Positions 46,369 through 57,792 of a stretch of 64,000 nucleotides of DNA are shown here, piece by piece (the stretch's first letter is position 1; each line of letters begins with the position of its first letter). Made by a program: the position numbers and the translations under genes. This DNA is from Stenocarpella maydis. Lineage: Eukaryota > Ascomycota > Sordariomycetes > Diaporthales > Diaporthaceae. Location: assembly GCA_002270565.1 (NCBI GenBank), contig NQMI01000124.1, positions 1-64,000 on the forward strand, read 5' to 3'. Under the pieces are notes generated by a model that was not told where the DNA came from, made no database searches, and worked only from the letters and a program-made list of their open reading frames with translations.

Positions 46369-48001
46369 ATGGCGACCCCGGACGAGAAGGTCACCCTCGA
46401 GAAGCAGACCACCATTTCTAAAGGTGCCGAGGACAATGTCTCCATCTCTCGCATCAAGTCAATCACACGAGGCGAGATCATCTCACTCGATGCCTCTGAG
46501 GTCTTCCTCCGCGAACACAACTACTCGGACGAGTACCTCGCGGAGCTCCTAGCCGACGACGACAGGAACAGGCGCCTCGTCCGCAAGATCGACTTTATTG
46601 TCCTCCCCCTCCTCGCCGGCACATATGTGCTGCAGTACATCGACAAGCAGGCCATGTCGTACGCCGCCGTGTTCGACCTCTTCAGCAGCACCGGCATCAA
46701 CCAGGAGCAGTATGCGTGGTTCACCTCCCTGTTCTATCTGGCCTACCTGGTCGCCGAGTACCCTTGGATGTGGGCGGCGCAAAAGACACGCATGGCAAAG
46801 ATCGTGTCCGCGTGCGTCTTAGGCTGGGGTGCGATATTGATGATCACGGCCGCCTGCCACAGCTTTGCCGGCTTGGGGGCCTGCCGCTTCTTGCTGGGCG
46901 TCTTCGAAGCCCCCATCACGACCTGTTTCATGATGATGGTCTCCATGTGGTAGGTGATCAACGGTCCCCAGGGGATCGGAGTGCATGGTTCTAACACCTC
47001 AAAGGTACACACGCCCAGAGCAACCGTTTCGGGCCGGGATCTTCTATTGCTGCAACGGATTCGGATCCATGATCGGCGGCATCCTGACCTACGGCATAGG
47101 ACAGGTCCATGGCTTCCCTGTGTGGAAGGCCATCTTCCTGCTCTGCGGCGGAGTAACAGTAGTGTGGGGCATCGTGCTGCTGATCTTCCTGCCCGACTCG
47201 ATCCTCGAGGCGAAGCGATTCACTCTCGAGGAGAAGGCGTTGCTCATTGCACGAGGCAGGCTCGCCAAGACCGGCATCCTGAACAAGACGGTCAAATGGT
47301 CCCAGGTCCGCGAGGCATTCATGGACCCGCAGGTCTGGCTGTTGTTCTTGTTCGTGCTCTTCAACGAGGTCATCAACGGGGGCTACGCTAGTTTCGGGAA
47401 ACTTATCCTTAAGGGGCTCGTCTCAGACCCCCTCAGGACAACTGCCCTGGGAATTCCGCAGGGGGCATTCCAGGTCGTGTGGATCCTTTCCGGCACTTAT
47501 ATCGCCTCGCACTTCAAGAACCAGAGGACAACCGTGATGGCGCTGTACAACATACCCACTATCATCGGCGTCAGCCTGATCTGGAGGATGGACCGCTCGG
47601 ACTACGCCAACAAGATCGGCGTCTTGATCGGTTATTACATATCCGGCTCCTACGTCGCCTCGCTCGTGCTGGCGCTGCAGATGCCTTCCGCCAACCTCGG
47701 CGGATATACCAAGCGGACCTCTTCGTCAGCGCTGGTATTCTTGGCGTACTGTGCGGGCAATGTCATCGGTCCGCACGCATTTCTGCAGCAGGAGTCTCCC
47801 TACTACAGGACAGGCTGCATTGTCATCCTGGCCTGCGCTGTGGCGCAGGTATGCGTCGCTTTCTGTCTCAGAATGATGTTGCAAATGAGGAACAAGAGGA
47901 GAGATGATGCTGCGGCGGCGGCTCAGACTCAAGAGGGCGACACCCTGGATGGTGCTGATGCAACCGACTTCGAGAATCCAGAGTTTCGATACTTGCTCTG
48001 A
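46369..48001 (+). CDS. MFS anion:cation symporter (ACS, Dal5/allantoate-permease-like)
   Basis: Exons 46369-46949 and 47005-48001 give 525 residues. A charged N-terminal tail of about 75 residues precedes RKIDFIVLPLLAGTYVLQYIDK, the first helix and loop characteristic of the ACS family. AWFTSLFYLAYLVAEYP covers helix 2, and CRFLLGVFEAPIT helix 4. About twelve helices follow and the C-terminus is acidic. The 55-bp intron interrupts the SMW/YTRPEQPFR junction, which is a conserved family motif. Such carriers import organic anions (allantoate, nicotinate, biotin precursors and related acids) with cations. The substrate is unknown. Confidence 0.9.
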
Positions 48002-48248
48002 GCTTTGCTCAAGCGGAACAGTCTTCAGCTGCGTTGCACCGGGGCATGCGTGGCCATATGTTCGCGTACTGAATAATTAGCAGTGCGATAGTCACCATCA
48101 TGAAATTAGGTACTGACACTTGCACGTCTTGTTTCTTGTCCATAGATATCTTGGACTGTTCTCATTAGTTGCATGTTGAGAAGCGAGCGAGTTAGAATAC
48201 CTCTCATGGAAATAAGTTTGCTCGGAGAGCACTTGAGCATATTGATTT

Positions 48249-49109
48249 CTACTCATCAAGCATTACCCACGACAGAGCATCGTCACTATGAGAGTTCGGT
48301 ACAAGCTCCCAGTCCATCAATCCATCAGGGATCGGTGTCTCTCTTGCCACAAGACCGCCACGGGTACTAGCCTTCTTTTTCTTCCCGCTCTTGTATCTCA
48401 CCGTATAGGTGTCCTCATCCCGGCGAAGCGATTCCAGCGTGATATCGGCATCCTCGGCCTCGTAGTCATCCAACAGACCCAGACTAGCCAAGATCGCCAG
48501 CTGGACATCCCAGCTCGCCGCTGCCGAGTCGTCCGTGGGTAAGAATATGTCGTTCGACGCTAGTTCACGTCCTTCGTCGATGCGTCTGGACGTCGATGTC
48601 TCCCACTTGCTGAGCCTTTGCGCCTTATCACGCCTGCTCTTGTCCTTTGCCTCCCCTGTTGCCTTCTCAGTTTCGGCAGCCGGCCGGCGGCGCTCATCCT
48701 CGGCAGCGCTGTGACTGGCCCTGGGCCGGATCTGAATCATCTTCTCTGGTCGGCAGCCCATCCGGCCCGATACACAAGCACCAGGCGGGGGGCGATATTG
48801 ATATAAATAAAAGTGGCCGCCACGGTAACCCCGCCTCCAGACAGGCCGACAACCTTTGTTAGACAGATTTCCATCTGCGTCGGGATGACAATGTGGACAG
48901 TTTTGTTGACCGCAGCTTAAGCCATACGTCTTCGGGTAGAGAGGCATTGCACGGCAGATTTTTGGGATGTAGCGTTTCTCGTCCGGGTTCCCTTTGATGG
49001 TTTCCCTGAAAATGTACCCATTGGTTCTGAGTTCCTGCCTTGGCTGAGTTTCCGCATCTGTGGGCTCATCGCGGCACATTGCCGACGGTATAGGGTTCCA
49101 GCGTGGCAT
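48249..49109 (-). CDS. uncharacterised protein
   Basis: A 286-residue single-exon frame starts at MPRWNP (49109). CGQQNCPHCHP is a possible metal-binding cluster around residues 65-75. A very charged Lys/Arg/Glu middle follows (AEDERRRPAAETEKA), then an acidic segment DDYEAEDADITLE and a Trp-rich end. No known domain was recognised. Codon composition looks coding, and there are no introns. Its 3' end lies close to that of the ACS carrier. Confidence 0.5.
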   Translation of the reverse strand: MPRWNPIPSAMCRDEPTDAETQPRQELRTNGYIFRETIKGNPDEKRYIPKICRAMPLYPKTYGLSCGQQNCPHCHPDADGNLSNKGCRPVWRRGYRGGHFYLYQYRPPPGACVSGRMGCRPEKMIQIRPRASHSAAEDERRRPAAETEKATGEAKDKSRRDKAQRLSKWETSTSRRIDEGRELASNDIFLPTDDSAAASWDVQLAILASLGLLDDYEAEDADITLESLRRDEDTYTVRYKSGKKKKASTRGGLVARETPIPDGLMDWELVPNSHSDDALSWVMLDE

Positions 49110-49750
49110 TGTGAAAGATCTGTGAACACTCAACGGCGGTGATGACACTCGGTGCCGACAGAGACAAATTTAAGAGCAGCGAAACAATGTGTGGTGTGTC
49201 TTGAAGGTGGTGCATTCTGAACTTTATTGTATCTGGCCGCTTGTGCTTGACCTAACTACTTAGTTACCCTCCCTGTGAGTCACGCCACCCATTCATTTGC
49301 CAAGCCTCTGCGGCGCAGCGGACGGAAGTCATCATGATGTTACATCGCCGGATTCCTCAATCTCAATACGGGGTGTGCGGGAGCGGCAAGTCAGACTCGC
49401 GATCCTTCGAACCTCGTACTGCCACCTGATATCTTGCACGCTAAGTCAGGTACCTAATGGTCTCGTCAGGGAAACCCGTGATGGGTGCTTTTGCAAGAAC
49501 TTGAAAAAGTCATTAGCCGTTGCCTTCTAAAAGGCACCGGATGAAACATTGAACGTGACTTCTATAGTATCTAGGATCATATTCTTAGATCCCCTATAAC
49601 CATTCGAATTTCATCAAAGCCTCCGCCCCACGTAGACGAATCGCGCCGGCAAGCACGCCTCAAAACACAGCTCTCGAACATATTCCTACTAGGTACACAG
49701 ATGGAAATCCCTGATCAGCGTCAGTATAGAGATAAACCTGAGTATGCACG
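49110..49750. other. intergenic
   Basis: The stretch lies upstream of the unknown gene and downstream of the DUF1772 gene. No feature was recognised. Confidence 0.4.
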
Positions 49751-50305
49751 TCATTGCAACACATAACTCAATTTCAGGCTAGTACTGAATGAAGCCTGAG
49801 CCGCAGAAGCCACGACCGCGATCAGGCCTCCGCAAAGAACGAGAAGCCCCCTGAAAAGATTCAGCCATGCCCACTTCCTCAACAAGCGCTCTGCCTCGGC
49901 TTGATTCACGCCGTCCATCAACTTCACCCCTTGGGATTCGTCGAGCAAGGCGCGCGTAACCCGCGCCATGGCAAGTCTCGTCCAGAGCAATGTTGCAAAT
50001 GCCAGACCAGCCGCATGACACAAAGCAACACTGAACCCGCGCCCCGCTCCCGCGGAGAAGTAGGCTGAGAGACCAAACATGGCAGCAGCGAGGGCCGTCA
50101 AAGAAGCAACGGTCTTGATACTGCGTTGATAGAATTTGGAAAAGATCTGAGTGCTTGTGTCGGCAGGGAGCTTGTAAAGCAACGGCACCATGAGAAGTGA
50201 TGAGCTGAGGTGGATGCCCGAGACGATGAAAGACGAAGAGATGCCGAGCACCAGAGCCATGGTTCCCATGGCAGAGGGTGACTGGTTATGTAGAGTAATC
50301 GACAT
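49751..50305 (-). CDS. DUF1772 / anthrone-oxygenase-like membrane protein
   Basis: A 184-residue single-exon frame from MSITLHNQ (50305). It has four hydrophobic segments: ALVLGISSSFIVSGIHLS, VASLTALAAAMFGLSAYF, VALCHAAGLAFATLLW and LNLFRGLLVLCGGLIAVVAS. The pattern, length and central W-TRLAMARV match the DUF1772 (anthrone oxygenase) family. Some members oxidise anthrones to anthraquinones next to a PKS. No PKS is in the window, and many fungal DUF1772 proteins lack a known role. The location would be an internal membrane. Confidence 0.75.
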   Translation of the reverse strand: MSITLHNQSPSAMGTMALVLGISSSFIVSGIHLSSSLLMVPLLYKLPADTSTQIFSKFYQRSIKTVASLTALAAAMFGLSAYFSAGAGRGFSVALCHAAGLAFATLLWTRLAMARVTRALLDESQGVKLMDGVNQAEAERLLRKWAWLNLFRGLLVLCGGLIAVVASAAQASFSTSLKLSYVLQ

Positions 50306-51433
50306 TTTTACCGGCGCGGTGTAAGAGTGATTCGTGATATCTTGTCGCGGTTTCTGGTGCGACGAGCAGGAAGCCCTCCACAAATATAGGCCCAGGAGAT
50401 GGGTTTAGTGGGGTTTTTGGACCTTCAAGATGTTATGGCTTTGAAATAGGCCGCCCTATCGGCAGCGGAAAATGTCGAATTAAATAGTTGGCGGCGCGCC
50501 TAAGCTCCGAGGCCCATCGGCGGTTAGGCAAACATCAGAGCTGACAGAATGTCAGCATCCGAGCCACCCCGGAGATTTCGAATGGGGCTAGATCCACCGC
50601 GAAAAATGAAAGAACACACATATCCAGGCAAGCCTTACTGAGTGACAGCTGCAGCAAACGATTGGACTGCAGGGAAATGTCAGGGGACGACGTCACAGGA
50701 GGCTCTGGAATGCCCGGGGGCCCTTGGGAATGCTATTATATAAGCCGAATAGAGACTATGTAGCTGCTTTGGCGTGGCGAGGGCGCTTCAAGAGGTACTT
50801 CTTCCTCAGGTCCAACTACTACCTATTTGTGCCACATAGGTGGTCTGGAGCCCTATCACTCTATCTTTGTAGTTGAACCCTTACAGGAACCCTGCCATGA
50901 GTGTTTTTTTTTTTGAAAAAAGTCGCGTGTCCCGGTAACGCATGATCTCATTGGGGAAGTAAGCTCTTGACATACTTATCTAGGCCGTAAGGTCCATCGA
51001 TACGAATGACTGCGGGCAGACAGCATTGAAAGCATGGCCAGCACACAATTTGGAGCTGGATTGACGACTTTACGGGCGAATATAGCCCGAAAGTTTCGCC
51101 TTGCTTGGAGCTAGCACGTCAACGCATGTGCATGTTGAATGATTGGATGGAGAGCAACTCTCTATAACAACCAGTCATGGAGGTACGGGATAATCAATAG
51201 CAGCCGTGCATGTAATGGGTGTATTCAACTTTGATACGATCTCACTTTCCTGGGCCAATAAAAGAAATTCAACGAGGATACCAACGCCGGTATGGCTTCA
51301 TAAAATGCGTGGCTTAATTGACAAAAATCCTGCCTACAAGCCAATATCTGCCTCCTTATGCCAGTCTCACTGGCGACCAAAACCGTCGTTGCGCAACTTG
51401 TTGTATCGATCGTAACAACCACGTTCTGTCCGG
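50306..51433. other. intergenic
   Basis: The stretch lies between DUF1772 and the Cys-rich/SANT-like gene. A T run lies at 50905-50914. No gene was seen. Confidence 0.4.
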
Positions 51434-52136
51434 TCAATGCGTTTCTAACCCAAAAAAATTAGTCTTGGTCCTGCAGACGACTGAGCCAGTAATAAATGTA
51501 CTTGCCGCGATCTGGCTGAACTTCATTCCCTGACGTCGCAGCTTCCACAGAGCCACTTCCTCCTCGCGAGTCCACTGCTGGCCGCGTTTCTGCAAGCCAA
51601 GATTAGTCGGGCCGAGATAATCACAGGCAATGCTTCATAATACCTTGGACCAGGGCCTAGACTTCCCGTGCAGGCCCGAGGGGTTTGGCTTGTTTACGGG
51701 CCGGAAGCCGATGATAGGGGGCTCAGGAGTCCTCTGAAGCCGGCGTTGAGGTCAGCCGCTGATGTTGAAACCGAAAGGTCCTCGCGATACATACCTCAGC
51801 GGCAGGCATTTGCTCATCCATGAATGGAAGAATGCACAGAGAAAGACATTTCCGATGCGTCTCCCTTAGAAACCGCCTGGCATGGTCTCTGGCCCGCTGC
51901 ACCTCAGCCTCCTCCTCGGCAGCGGTGAGGGTAGTCCCAGCACCCCCGCAACCAGGAGTCGAGCACTCAAAGTCGGGATGGCTCACTTCGCGCTTGGTCA
52001 TGAATCGGGTGGTAGAGCCGCAAACGTCTTCTGCTGGGCAGTGGCCGCAACACACCTCTTCTGAGTAGATGATTTCCTCGCCAAGTCCGCTTGGCTCCTC
52101 ACAGCCCGGACAGAGGGGAATTATGTGAAAACACAT
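51434..52136 (-). CDS. Cys-rich protein with Myb/SANT-like segment
   Basis: Exons 52136-51795, 51733-51644 and 51589-51434 give about 195 residues. The N-terminus (MCFHIIPLCPGCEEPSG, then CCGHCPAEDVC and FECSTPGCGG) resembles a family of short fungal Cys-rich proteins and may bind zinc. After PPIIGFRPVNKPNPSGLHGK comes RGQQWTREEEVALWKLRRQG, which looks like the first helices of a Myb/SANT DNA-binding repeat (WTREEE, then KFSQIA). The last exon may be spliced further with a weak GC-AG donor at 51520, which would lengthen the Myb segment; this was not resolved. DNA binding is a guess. Confidence 0.6.
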
Positions 52137-55062
52137 CTCGGAAGCAAGACATGGCACGGTGGATGCTACTTTTTCGTGATCGCAAACTGCCGCGGAAGTT
52201 CCCAGCACCGGTCAGCAAAAAGGAGGTCAAGATTGCCAACATTTGAAGTAGGACAGGAACTCGTATCTGGTTGCTGGAGCTTATCTGTCGCATTGCGGAA
52301 GCTGCAGGCAACCATTCTGTGTTGATGTGCCATCTTGGAGATGTCTTAGTCTACCATGCTTGATGCTCATCTATAGATCCCTTGTCCTGGCTAGCACATC
52401 TGCAAAGCTGATGATTTTCTTTATTGGCTTGTCAATGGGTCTTTGAAGGGCATAGAATCAACAGGGCGAAGACTAGAACATGAAAGCAAAACGGTCTTCG
52501 CACGGGATTCGTCGCTTTGGATCTACAACCTGCCGGAAAAAAGGTCAAACCTCCCAGTGTCACATAGCCGTTGATGCTTTGTTATGGTTCGAAAGCCCAC
52601 AAAAAGCCAGCGGATCCGAAGAAATGCGTGTTCCTTTTTCTTTTCTTTTTTTGTGGAAGTCCTTTCCCTTGGCCAATCATGACCTCTTCCCTCGCTTCAA
52701 TCATGATAAACGGTGAGTGTGTAGTTAGGTACACAGCCACGGTACAGGCTCCAAGTCAATTACAGGGTTGTACTGCCTTCCACGGATCAGTGGGAGAAAT
52801 CTCGGCAGACCCTCAACGGCAAGAAGGCATTCAGAGGATTGCATGGCCAGGTAACATGATTTTCTGGTTACTGGTACTCCATTTTACTCCCGCTGAGTCT
52901 GGAAACTGCTCTTGGCTGTGGATTCTGGGCATGGCAGCTTCTTTTCGCACCAACCATGCCAAAGCAAAACTCCAACGTCCACGTCTGCTTATTCCACTTT
53001 AGTGATATTTAAAATCCCCAAGTTTGACATTGCTTTGCTACGGACATATATACCAGCAGCTACACTTTAGGCTGCTCTGTGAGTAACATGTGGACATTGT
53101 ACTGGCCAATACAATTTAGCATACCTAGGTATCATGACCTGGTATCCTCGCAACGCGGTCTCCCATGGCTTGAGATGGCGGTGCTTCCGCGCTGTTTTTG
53201 TTATTAAGAAGACTGGCCATTTTTCTCCGGACCGGCAGTCACCGTCCAGCCACCTAGCTTTTGACATTAAATAGCCGAGTACAGGGTCTTCCGAGACAAC
53301 TATTAGGAGCCCAAGTACCTATTAAAAGGGAATAAGGCTACCGCATATTGGGCCCTAACCCTTCAGCTTCTCTAGCCCTTAAAGGCAAGGGCCTCTATGG
53401 CATATACGGTCTGTGTGGTAGGGTAACTTAAAGCTTGAAATAAGGGAGAAGAGGTGTAAGGCTTTATGAGGCTATATGTTTAGTCGCTTATGTCGGGTGG
53501 GCGGTCCTGAAATACTGGGTGGGCGGACGATGACCGCCGGATAGGCCGGCGTAATCAGGTGAACGGTCCAAGTTTGCAGTGACACTTGATTAGGATTTCG
53601 GAGACCAGCCGTGGGTACTTGAGAGACTTGTACACGGTAAGGCGAAATAAGTGGGGGTAGGACTCTAATTATTTGGTAGAAGTCTGGAGTCACGATGTCT
53701 TTTGCCTCCGTGAACCCTTGGAAGTTAACAGGTCCAGAGCCGGGCTGCAATCTTCCTACCTGTACCAAGACCCAGATGTGCTTAGCACATACACCTAGGA
53801 ACGCCAAGTCACCTTTTTACATACCCGAAGCCCTTTATGAGAGACTATGCATGAGAGTGGCCTAGATGCGGGGCAGTGGGGAGTTGGAACGGAGCTGAAC
53901 TTGATCTCGAGCCACACGGTATCCTAGACTTGATGGTAGGTTGCCAAGTATCCCCGAAGCCTTTCCGTCACATATTGTGCACTTATCCCCAGCCAGGTAG
54001 GCGTTCTCCCCTTGGACCAGTCAAGACCTTGGGCAAGTGCTAGCTGATTTTGCGTGCATGATAACAAGTAAAGTCCTCTTCCTCAGCGTTGCCCGCCTCC
54101 GAAGAAACTCCAGAGAAACTCCAGGTTGTCACCTGATGAGCCGGCTGCTCGGCCACCACCCGACGGCCTGGGGACGGTGCCGCTCCTCCGGGTTCTGCAT
54201 GACCCCGTTCAACTTGACCTCAACTTACCATGTATAACCAGACTTCTGGCTGAAGTCTTTGTGTCCCCGACCCCACAGATGACATACGTGTCTTGACATG
54301 ACCCAGGCCGCAGTCAACTGACCAGCTCCAGCACTGAGGTCATCCGCAACATCTCGAAGACAGACACCGGACACTGTCTGAAGAGCTCGTGGGATCAGTG
54401 TTCTCATCCTGCGGGGGCGTCCCCTCGGTCCGATACCACACCCGCCATGTCATCATCGGCGGAGGTTGCCTTGGAGGCACAAGACTCGGTTTGGTCTAGA
54501 AGCCGTCTAGTGATGTTTTCCCCCCTGCTTCTCCACGCGCCAATCCCGCTAGTTGCGTCCCCACACCCGGGGCGCTGGGTCTGCTGTGGATGCGGCTTGC
54601 CATGTCCCAGTTTTTTACTTTCAATCCAGGGTGCATCCAATCGGCACGGCTATCAGACTGATATACTTTGGATGGTTAGAAAGCCTACCAAGGTGAAGTC
54701 ACTCTGTTTCTATCGGCCAACATCAAAAGCAGCCGCCCCAATTGGCCCCAGACCCCTGATCTCGAAGTCACGATGCTCTTCTATACTAGTCGCCAGAGGG
54801 ATGCCGAGGACCCTGTACGCGCTACGTCAATAGTCAGTCTCTTCGCTAGCCTGCGCGGGCTTCCAATGCCTTCCTTGACCTGATGCTGATTTGACCTCCA
54901 CGCGCAGGTGGCGTGAGATATGAATATGCCCCCCCATCTTGTTGGTATTGCTGGATTACTATTAAAGGGCCTGCCTCCGCGCCTCAGGATGCATCGTGGT
55001 GTCCTCTCTCGGAGCCCCAGCCACCAGCCGCATCCCCTCGCCAGAAAACCTCCTCCATCACT
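52137..55062. other. large intergenic, nothing confidently coding
   Basis: A 2.9-kb region before GH32. Minus-strand text at 53472-53807 has a vague retroelement flavour but no usable motif. ACCTAGGT lies at 53123-53130. GTGGGG/GCGGGG-like elements at 54415 and 54550-54570 would fit the loose CreA consensus 500-650 bp before the GH32 start. Confidence 0.4.
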
Positions 55063-56784
55063 ATGAAGTTCACCGTGGGGATAGCTTCAACGGCCCTGGC
55101 AGCCACCTGTGCCTCCGCGCAGGGCGTGCCCACCTATGTCAACCCGGCCGTGCCCACCGGAACCCCCATTCCTGGTAACTACACTGGCCCCCTCCGTCCT
55201 CAGGTTCACTTTTCGCCCCCGGAGCACTTCATGAACGACCCCAATGGCATGTTTGTCGATGCAAATGGTACATATCACCTGTATTACCAGTACAACCCCA
55301 CGGGCATCGTCGCCGGAAACCAGCACTGGGGCCACGCCACCAGCAAGGACCTCTACCACTGGGAAAACCAGCAGATTGCGCTTTTCCCACCCGAGGAGCG
55401 GGTCTACGTCTTCTCCGGCAGCGCCGTCGTGGATGTCAACAACACTTCGGGCTTCTTCCCTGACCAGGACAATGGCGTGGTAGCCATCTTCACCCTGGCA
55501 CGATACTACGAGGACGGGTCAGCAGGCCCACAGGTCCAGGCTATCGCATACTCTCACGACGGCGGCTACACGTTTGAATACTACGACGGGAACCCCGTCA
55601 TCAACAGCACAAGCACCCAGTTCCGCGACCCCAAGGTCATCTGGTACGAGGACCACTGGGTCGCAGTCATCGCCTACGCCCAAGAGTTCGTGGTCGGCAT
55701 ATTCACCAGCCCCGACCTCAAGACATGGGAGCACGCCTCCAACTTCTCCCACCACGGCCTCCTGGGCGCGCAGTACGAGTGCCCCAACATGGTCAAGGTC
55801 CCCGTGCGCGACACCATCGGCGGCGAGGTGGTCGACGAGGCGTTCGTCATGAGCATCTCGCTGCAGCCCGGCGCGCCCCTGGGCGGGTCGGTCACGCAGT
55901 ACTTCCCCGGCACCTTCAACGGGACGCACTTCGAGACGCTCGACGGCGCCGCGCGCCTCACCGACTTCGCCAAGGACAACTACGCGGCGCAGTACTTCTA
56001 CGGCCTGCCGGACGGCAGCAACGCCATCAACATCGGCTGGGCGTCCAACTGGCAGTATACCCAGCAGGTCCCGACCGGCAACCTCGAGGGCTGGCGCAGC
56101 GCCATGACCCTTCCCAGGGCCAGCTACCTGACGAGGGCCCCCCGCATCGGCTGGGTCGTCGCCAGCGAGCTTGTCGACCCGGCCCCGGTGCTCGGCTCGC
56201 CGCTCAACACGACTACCTTTGAGGGCAACGGCTCCGTCGAGGTCGACTTCGCGTCGGTCCCGTCCAACGCCCTGTACATCGAGGCGAACGTGACTGGGCT
56301 CAACTCGAGCACCATCACCGGCTCGTCCACCCTCAACATGACCTTCACCTCGCCCTCGTCCGGAGAGACGCTGCGCTCGGGGTACTACTTCGGCGGCGAC
56401 CAGCCCTTCTTCGTGGACCGGGGTGGCATCTCAGGATTCGACAACATCTTCTTCACGGACAAGTTTTCCACAGCCAATGTCTGGAACACATCGTCTGGTT
56501 CCTGGAGGGTGCAGGCGGTCATGGACAGGTCTATGCTGGAGGTCTTCCTGGACGGCGGTGTCCACGCTGCCACCGTGCTCTTCTACCCCGAGGAGCCCCT
56601 GACTGTGTTGAACTTGGACACATCAAACCTGCCGGCTGGGGTGGAGGTGAGCGTCGCCGTGTGGGCGCTCAAGAGCGCCTGGGCTGAATATGAGAACGAC
56701 CAGGGCATCGTGGTCGGCAATGTGACCGATGTGGGCGGCCAGGCGAAGAGAGACATGGTTTACGAGGCTGCGTGGCAAGCATGA
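55063..56784 (+). CDS. secreted GH32 beta-fructofuranosidase (invertase/inulinase-type)
   Basis: A single 573-residue frame starts at 55063. Residues 1-20 form a signal peptide ending CASAQ. The nucleophile motif FMNDPNGMF places Asp59, FRDPKV gives the transition-state Asp189, and YECPN gives the acid/base Glu239. These three define GH32 clan-J hydrolases with a five-bladed propeller, and the rest, with many N-glycosylation sequons (NNTS, NFS, NGT), is a beta-sandwich. It should release fructose from sucrose, inulin or levan outside the cell. An earlier in-frame ATG is unlikely because it would bury the signal peptide. Confidence 0.93.
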   Translation: MKFTVGIASTALAATCASAQGVPTYVNPAVPTGTPIPGNYTGPLRPQVHFSPPEHFMNDPNGMFVDANGTYHLYYQYNPTGIVAGNQHWGHATSKDLYHWENQQIALFPPEERVYVFSGSAVVDVNNTSGFFPDQDNGVVAIFTLARYYEDGSAGPQVQAIAYSHDGGYTFEYYDGNPVINSTSTQFRDPKVIWYEDHWVAVIAYAQEFVVGIFTSPDLKTWEHASNFSHHGLLGAQYECPNMVKVPVRDTIGGEVVDEAFVMSISLQPGAPLGGSVTQYFPGTFNGTHFETLDGAARLTDFAKDNYAAQYFYGLPDGSNAINIGWASNWQYTQQVPTGNLEGWRSAMTLPRASYLTRAPRIGWVVASELVDPAPVLGSPLNTTTFEGNGSVEVDFASVPSNALYIEANVTGLNSSTITGSSTLNMTFTSPSSGETLRSGYYFGGDQPFFVDRGGISGFDNIFFTDKFSTANVWNTSSGSWRVQAVMDRSMLEVFLDGGVHAATVLFYPEEPLTVLNLDTSNLPAGVEVSVAVWALKSAWAEYENDQGIVVGNVTDVGGQAKRDMVYEAAWQA

Positions 56785-57792
56785 AGACACAGGAACCACT
56801 TACGAGTAAATAAATATTGTTTCACTATACAGTGTAGCGGGCGTGACTACAGCACTTCCTTCAGATTTCTGACCCTTTGCCCTCTCCACCGGGGCACTAA
56901 TTTCATGTTCCAGAACGGTCTCACTGTCGGCCGTGGGAACAACTCCTGGTTTGGGGTCCACCTGAACTGAATGATTGCCATGGTCCTTCACAGTGACCGA
57001 GCCGACTTCACGTACCTCACCTGTGCATACAAGTTAGATCGGCGCACACCGAGTACTATGAGTCGTCTCACTTGATTCTGAAGAACTTTTCAAGGCCCCA
57101 GCTGCCGGCCCCGATGTAATGGATTTGCCCTATTGTGCGAGACTTTGATTTGTAGAACCTGATACTGCATGTATCTTGAGGGATAGATATATTCAAGTCA
57201 GGCCTAGAGGAATCCCCCAAAGCTGCAAGAGGCTCACCTGTACGCGCTTGGCATTCCTATATAAGTTATAAGTATTGCATCTCAGAATATCAGTCGAGAC
57301 GCTTGTAGAATACCAGATGGAGATGAACGCCATAATCATAAATTAGACCCTGGACCCATCAAAGTGGTGGTACCAGGGCCCCGCGCTCCTGAACATCAAG
57401 GGCGTAAGGTCCTTCTACCAGTACCAGTCACGCCTGCTGCAGACGGGATTCATCGCCCTGGTCGGCTCCAAGTTCCAGGAGCTCACCCTCACGCTGTCAT
57501 TCAGCCTGCGAACGCATCCTCGTCAAGGCCGTCAACCAGCCTGCCCGACGTCCTCGGCGCCGTGGCCCAGGCCAAGAGGTCCTGCAGCACGATCGAGACG
57601 TCCAGGTAGATCTCCCGAATATTATATCTGTCATGGTTACAAGTATGCACCAGCCTGTGCCTCCATGAAAACATTAAGTTGGGGGACAACTTCTAGCATT
57701 CTAGATAATCACCGAGGCTCCTAACATCGCCACATAAATTAATAGGATAACGATAAATATTTGGCGGCATATAAAATATCGAGACGGTACTA
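56785..57792. other. intergenic with a coding relic
   Basis: Mostly AT-richer non-coding DNA between GH32 and the UDG-like gene. It surrounds the GC-rich fragment at 57361-57620. Confidence 0.45.
57361..57620 (+). pseudogene. GC-rich relic of an unknown gene
   Basis: One frame reads WWYQGPALLNIKGVRSFY and then a helical stretch (LLQTGFIALVGSKFQEL). Near 57500 a second frame takes over with ERILVKAVNQPA. The coding-like GC content in AT-richer surroundings suggests a captured or decayed piece of a gene. No family was recognised. Confidence 0.3.

Noticed and set aside
50306..51433. PKS partner for the DUF1772 (anthrone oxygenase-like) protein
   Set aside because: No ketosynthase or other PKS motif on either strand anywhere in the window.
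53472..53807. Possible retroelement polyprotein fragment
   Set aside because: No protease, RT, RNase H or integrase motif can be read.
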